Assembly: GCF_014653115.1 (NCBI RefSeq)
Contig: NZ_BNAD01000003.1
Span: 1-64,000, forward strand
Direction of reading: 5' to 3'
DNA: 64,000 nt
Source of the DNA: Nocardioides flavus (ex Wang et al. 2016)
GTDB lineage: Bacteria; Actinomycetota; Actinomycetes; Propionibacteriales; Nocardioidaceae
Below are positions 60,780-64,000 of this stretch, piece after piece. The first letter of the stretch is position 1; each line of letters starts with the position of its first letter. The notes below the pieces were generated by a model. That model was not told where the DNA came from and ran no database searches. It was given only the letters and a program-made list of their open reading frames with translations. A program made the position numbers and the translations under genes.

Positions 60780-62048
60780 TCAGCCGACGATCTCCAGCGC
60801 CCGCAGCGCGACCGCCACGTCGAGACGCAGGTGCGGGTCGGTCGCCACGGGCCCGAGGATGCGCTGCAGCTTGCCCACGCGGTAGCGCATCGTGTTGTAG
60901 TGGAAGAACTGGGCGCGTGCCGCCTCGGCCACGTTGAAGTTGGTGTCGAGCAGCACCTGGAGCGTCTCGCGCAGGTCGGCGGCCTCCGGCGTGCGCTCGG
61001 CGAGCGGCCCGAGCACGTCGGCGGCGAACGCCGTGAGCTCGGCACCGTCGGGCACGAGCGCCAGCAACCGGTGCAGGCCGAGCTGGTCGAAGCGGGTCAC
61101 CGAGCCACCGCCGTGCACGCGACGCCCGATCTCGACGGCACGCTGGGCCTGGCGGAACGCCTCGGGCAGGTCGTTGAGCCCGCGGGACACACGGCTGACG
61201 CCGGCCGAGAACGCGATGCGGCCGCCTCCGCGGTCGCCGCGCACGGCGGCGATGATGCGGTCGACGGCGGCGTGCGCGTCGGCACCCGCGTCGAGGTCGA
61301 CGGGCACGAGCGTCACCACCTCGCGACTGAACGCCACCGAGGCGATGCCCGGGTCCACCGTCGCGGAGACCTGCCGCCACGCGTGGGCGAAGCGGTCCTG
61401 CCAGGCCCGCCGGTCCTCCGGGTCGGGGCCGAGCGCGGCCATCGCGTCGGGGTCGAGCACCGCGACCACCACCATCACCGGCCGGTCGAGGTGCCAGCCG
61501 AAGGCCTGCGCGTGCTCGGCGACGTACTCCTCCTCGCCGGCACGGCCCAGGAAGACGTCGCGCAGGAAGTCGCCGCGGTACTTGTTCTCGACCGCGGTGA
61601 TCGCCTCGACGCGCGTGACCAGCAGCGCCGCCACGATCGCCGCGCGCTCCAGCGCGTGCACGTCGGAGGCGTGGATCCGGCCGTCCTGGCGCAGCGCGAC
61701 CAGGCGGGCCAGGTCGACGCCCGCCGCCACCACCCGGCGTACGAGCGCCTCGCCGTCGCCGACCGCGGTGCCGTCGGGGTTGATCCGCTCCACGCGCACG
61801 CGACCGGTCGGGTCGAGCAGGTCGGCGGTGGCCAGCGACTCGCGCTGGGACTCGTCGAGGTGGGCCGCGCGCTCGCGCCCGTCGGTGGAGGTGAAGACGA
61901 CGCCGCACTCCAGCGCCGCGCCCACCGCCTCGGCGATCGCGGCCAGGTCCCCGCCCTCGAGGACGATGTGGCTCAGCGCCGTGTGCAGGGCGTCGGCGCG
62001 CTCGAGCGCGGCGACGGCCTCCGGGTCGGTTATCAAGTCTTGGCGCAC
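60780..62048 (-). CDS. PucR-family transcriptional regulator
   Basis: A predicted 422-residue protein. A GGDEF-like/CdaR central region (RPVMVVVAVLDPDAMAALGP, AAVDRIIAAVRGDRGGGRIA) is followed by the C-terminal PucR helix-turn-helix (LLDTNFNVAEAARAQFFHYN, TMRYRVGKLQRILG). PucR proteins regulate purine and other ring-nitrogen catabolism. The likely start is the GTG at 62048, though TTG 62036 is possible; site C overlaps this start, so autoregulation is plausible. It is divergent from the DUF2877/fdrA operon and is the best candidate regulator of the whole regulon. Confidence 0.87.
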   Translation of the reverse strand: MRQDLITDPEAVAALERADALHTALSHIVLEGGDLAAIAEAVGAALECGVVFTSTDGRERAAHLDESQRESLATADLLDPTGRVRVERINPDGTAVGDGEALVRRVVAAGVDLARLVALRQDGRIHASDVHALERAAIVAALLVTRVEAITAVENKYRGDFLRDVFLGRAGEEEYVAEHAQAFGWHLDRPVMVVVAVLDPDAMAALGPDPEDRRAWQDRFAHAWRQVSATVDPGIASVAFSREVVTLVPVDLDAGADAHAAVDRIIAAVRGDRGGGRIAFSAGVSRVSRGLNDLPEAFRQAQRAVEIGRRVHGGGSVTRFDQLGLHRLLALVPDGAELTAFAADVLGPLAERTPEAADLRETLQVLLDTNFNVAEAARAQFFHYNTMRYRVGKLQRILGPVATDPHLRLDVAVALRALEIVG

Positions 62049-62055
62049 ATCTGCC
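62041..62055. promoter_or_regulatory. Operator-like motif between pucR and the DUF2877/fdrA operon (site C)
   Basis: TGGCGCACATCTGCC matches the consensus TGGCSNNATCTGCC with one extra spacer base. It covers the presumed PucR start codon and lies 63 bp upstream of the DUF2877 start. GACAAGTTCT at 62064-62073 recurs near site A. Confidence 0.5.
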
Positions 62056-62117
62056 CCTTGCTCCGACAAGTTCTCACATTCGCGAGTGTCCCATGGCCCG
62101 CTAGCGTCTGGGGAGTG

Positions 62118-62897
62118 ATGTCCGGACCACTTCCCGTTGCGGCACCACGACGGGTCCGCGAGCGGCTCCTCGCCGCCGCCGACGGCCCCCGGACGGTGCT
62201 CCACGCCAGCGGCACCGCGATCTACGTCGACCTCGACGGCTGGTGCCTGGGCCTGGTCTCCGCGACCGCCACCCGGGTGCCGTGCGCGCTCTGGTCGACG
62301 CTCCCGGACCTCGGCGTCCTCACCGACCTCGCCCGCCCCGACGTCCACGTCCGCGCCGGCACCCTCGTCGTGGGCGGGGTCGCGACCCGGGTCGGGCGAC
62401 TCGTCGACGTCACCGCGCCCGCTCCACGCGACCACGCCGAGCGGCGACGCGGACCGCTCCACCCCGTCACCGCCGGCCTCGACCTGCCCGCGGACGGACG
62501 CCTGACGCCCGCGCACCTCGACGACCTGGTCGGACGCGGCCCGGGCCTGACCCCCCTCGGCGACGACGTGCTCGCCGGCTGGCTCGCCACCCGCGCCGCC
62601 GCCGGCCGTCCCGACCCGGCGCTGGCCACGGCCGTACGCCGCCGGTTTGGCGCGACGACCCTCCTGTCCGCGACCCTGCTCGACTGCGCCCTGCGCGGCG
62701 AGGTGCTGCCGCAGCTGGCCGACTGGCTGGCCGGCCCCACCGCCGGCGCGACCGAGGCGCTGCTCGCCGTCGGCGCGACCTCGGGCGCCGGCCTGCTCAC
62801 CGGCGCTGAGCTGGCGCTGGCCTCGCTCACGGCTCGCGACCCTCACGACCATCGTGCAGAACCCCACACCACCGACCGCCCCGGGAGGGCAGCATGA
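62118..62897 (+). CDS. DUF2877 family protein (AllH/YlbF-like carbamoyltransferase component)
   Basis: A predicted 259-residue protein. GRGPGLTPLGDDVLAGWLAT is the hallmark motif of DUF2877; TVLHASGTAIYVDLDGWCLG and TSGAGLLTGAELALASL agree. In E. coli the homologue (YlbF, AllH) acts with FdrA (AllF) and YlbE (AllG) as oxamate carbamoyltransferase in allantoin degradation. GGGAG precedes the ATG at 62118. Its stop overlaps the fdrA start by ATGA. The third component (DUF1116, AllG) would be expected just beyond the end of the window. Confidence 0.85.
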   Translation: MSGPLPVAAPRRVRERLLAAADGPRTVLHASGTAIYVDLDGWCLGLVSATATRVPCALWSTLPDLGVLTDLARPDVHVRAGTLVVGGVATRVGRLVDVTAPAPRDHAERRRGPLHPVTAGLDLPADGRLTPAHLDDLVGRGPGLTPLGDDVLAGWLATRAAAGRPDPALATAVRRRFGATTLLSATLLDCALRGEVLPQLADWLAGPTAGATEALLAVGATSGAGLLTGAELALASLTARDPHDHRAEPHTTDRPGRAA

Positions 62898-64000
62898 AGG
62901 ACCACGTCGAGCTCCGCAGCGGCGCGTACGCCGACTCGGTGACCCTGCTCCAGGTCAGCCGAGCCGTCCAGGCCAGCCCCGGCGTCGTCGCCGCGCAGGT
63001 CGCGATGGCCACGGGCCTCAACCTCGAGGTGCTCGAGGCGATGGGCTTCGACGTGCCCGACTCGACCCCCAACGACATGGTCGTCGCACTGCGGCTCGAG
63101 GGTGACGCGGACCTGGCGCAGGCGCTGCAGGCCGTCGACGCCGCGCTCGTCCCCACCCGCCCCTCCTCCGGCGACACCACCGAAGCCCCGGCGCGGACCA
63201 CCGCGAGCGCGCTGCGACGTGCCGGCGCCGGCGCCGTCGCCCTCGTGTCGGTCCCGGGCGCGAGCGCCACCGTCGAGGCGATGGACGCGCTCGAGTCGGG
63301 GCACGACGTGATGATCTTCAGCGACAACGTCCCGGTGGCCGAGGAGGTGGCGCTCAAGACGTACGCCTCCTCCCGCGGCGCCCTGGTGATGGGCCCGGAC
63401 TGCGGCACCGCGGTCATCGACGGCGTCGGGCTCGGCTTCGCCAACACCGTCCGGCCCGGGCGGATCGGCCTGGTCGCGGCCTCCGGCACCGGCTGCCAGC
63501 AGCTGCTGGCGCTGCTCCACCACGCCGGCGAGCAGCTGGCCGCCCGGGGCACCGAGGGCGTCGGCGTGCGCCACGCGCTGGGCGTCGGCGGACGCGACCT
63601 GTCGGCCGCGGTCGGCGGTCTCGCGACCCGCGAGGCCCTGCGCCGCCTGGACGCCGACCCCGACGTCGACCTGGTGGTGGTCGTCTCCAAGCCGCCCGCG
63701 CCCGAGGTGGCCGAGGCGCTCGCGCGTGACACCGAGGCACTGGCCACGCCCGTCGAGCTCGGTCTGCTGGGCCGCGGTCAGCGCGACCTCACGGCGGTCG
63801 CCGAGGCCGTGCTGGCCCGGCTCGGCCACGACGCGCCCGACTGGCCCGTGGACGGCGCGGACGACGCGGCGACCGCGACCGGACCGCTGCTGCGCGGCCT
63901 CTTCGTCGGCGGGACGCTGTGCGACGAGTCCATGCTGCTCGCGACCCAGGTGCTCGGCCCGGTGCGCAGCAACATCCCGCTGTCCGACGACCTCGCCCTC
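62894..64000 (+). CDS. fdrA: FdrA family protein (AllF-like carbamoyltransferase component), partial
   Basis: The first 369 residues of an FdrA protein; the frame stays open to the window end, so the C-terminus (families are about 500-550 residues) is cut off. MKDHVELRSGAYADSVTLLQ, SRAVQASPGVVAAQVAMATG, TPNDMVVALR, GALVMGPDCGTAVIDGVGLG and GLVAASGTGCQQLLALLHHA follow the FdrA order, related to the succinyl-CoA synthetase alpha fold. It works with DUF2877 and DUF1116 proteins in phosphorolytic carbamoyl transfer in the Escherichia system. Confidence 0.9.
   Translation, partial: MKDHVELRSGAYADSVTLLQVSRAVQASPGVVAAQVAMATGLNLEVLEAMGFDVPDSTPNDMVVALRLEGDADLAQALQAVDAALVPTRPSSGDTTEAPARTTASALRRAGAGAVALVSVPGASATVEAMDALESGHDVMIFSDNVPVAEEVALKTYASSRGALVMGPDCGTAVIDGVGLGFANTVRPGRIGLVAASGTGCQQLLALLHHAGEQLAARGTEGVGVRHALGVGGRDLSAAVGGLATREALRRLDADPDVDLVVVVSKPPAPEVAEALARDTEALATPVELGLLGRGQRDLTAVAEAVLARLGHDAPDWPVDGADDAATATGPLLRGLFVGGTLCDESMLLATQVLGPVRSNIPLSDDLAL

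Noticed and set aside
62118..64000. Standard allantoin/oxalurate utilisation cluster
   Set aside because: AllH- and AllF-like proteins are present, but no allantoinase, allantoate or ureidoglycolate gene is visible; I kept it as an alternative in case they lie beyond 64000.
1..64000. CRISPR arrays, rRNA genes, replication origin
   Set aside because: I looked for regularly spaced repeats, rRNA-like stretches and DnaA-box clusters and found none.

Overview
The window is chromosome from a high-GC actinobacterium, most probably Nocardioides or another Nocardioidaceae. The grounds are the very high GC, many GTG starts, and a gene order that matches the mycobacterial block Rv3193c to Rv3202c: UPF0182 protein, Lon-like PDZ protease, DUF2342 metalloprotease, cyclodehydratase-like protein, WhiB7, UvrD2, mycoredoxin, NudC and AdnAB. 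The genus is inferred, not shown.

Layout. (1) From 1 to 12455 is an accessory region that looks like an integrative element. It holds a DUF2892/His-rich/ABC-permease operon whose ATPase carries a C-terminal YHS metal-binding domain, a beta-propeller protein with a His/Asp-rich tail, a GNAT, an M15 peptidase lipoprotein, a sortase, decayed YibE/F and IS3 fragments, a frameshifted metzincin-like gene and an N-terminally truncated tyrosine integrase. The integrase lies next to the 3' end of an initiator tRNA-Met (12456-12529), a classic integration site. (2) From 12.6 to 36.3 kb is the conserved housekeeping block: UPF0182, YlbL-type protease, MoaE, DUF2342, Nudix, SprT/YgjP-like and PHP proteins, enoyl-CoA hydratase, WhiB7 with an attenuator leader, UvrD2, mycoredoxin, NudC, purine nucleoside phosphorylase, and the AdnA/AdnB recombination motor-nuclease. 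(3) From 36.4 to 38.5 kb are a barbiturase/cyanuric-acid-hydrolase-family enzyme and a carbamate kinase. (4) From 38.6 to 45 kb are an antiporter, a NarL-type two-component pair, a broken HNH nuclease and a LanC-like protein. (5) From 44.9 to 58.1 kb are a hydantoinase A/B operon and a six-gene operon of uracil-type permease, three-subunit molybdenum hydroxylase, CoxG-like protein and amidase. (6) From 58.2 to 64 kb are a GNAT, a GDPD, a tyrosine phosphatase, a PucR regulator and, divergent from it, DUF2877 (AllH-like) and FdrA (AllF-like) genes; fdrA runs off the end of the window.

How the genes may work together. The permease, molybdenum hydroxylase, barbiturase-family enzyme and amidase together can encode the oxidative pyrimidine route: uracil to barbiturate, to ureidomalonate, to malonate plus nitrogen. 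The FdrA/DUF2877 proteins and carbamate kinase suggest that the carbamoyl group of ureidomalonate (the one-carbon-longer homologue of oxalurate) is recovered as carbamoyl phosphate and then ATP. This fits the AllFGH/AllK oxamate carbamoyltransferase system. A near-identical 14-15 bp motif, TGGCSNNATCTGCC, sits upstream of all four units (38508, 49775, 58179, 62041). I read it as a shared operator, perhaps for PucR. The substrate assignment and the regulon are inference; the gene families and the motif copies are visible in the sequence.
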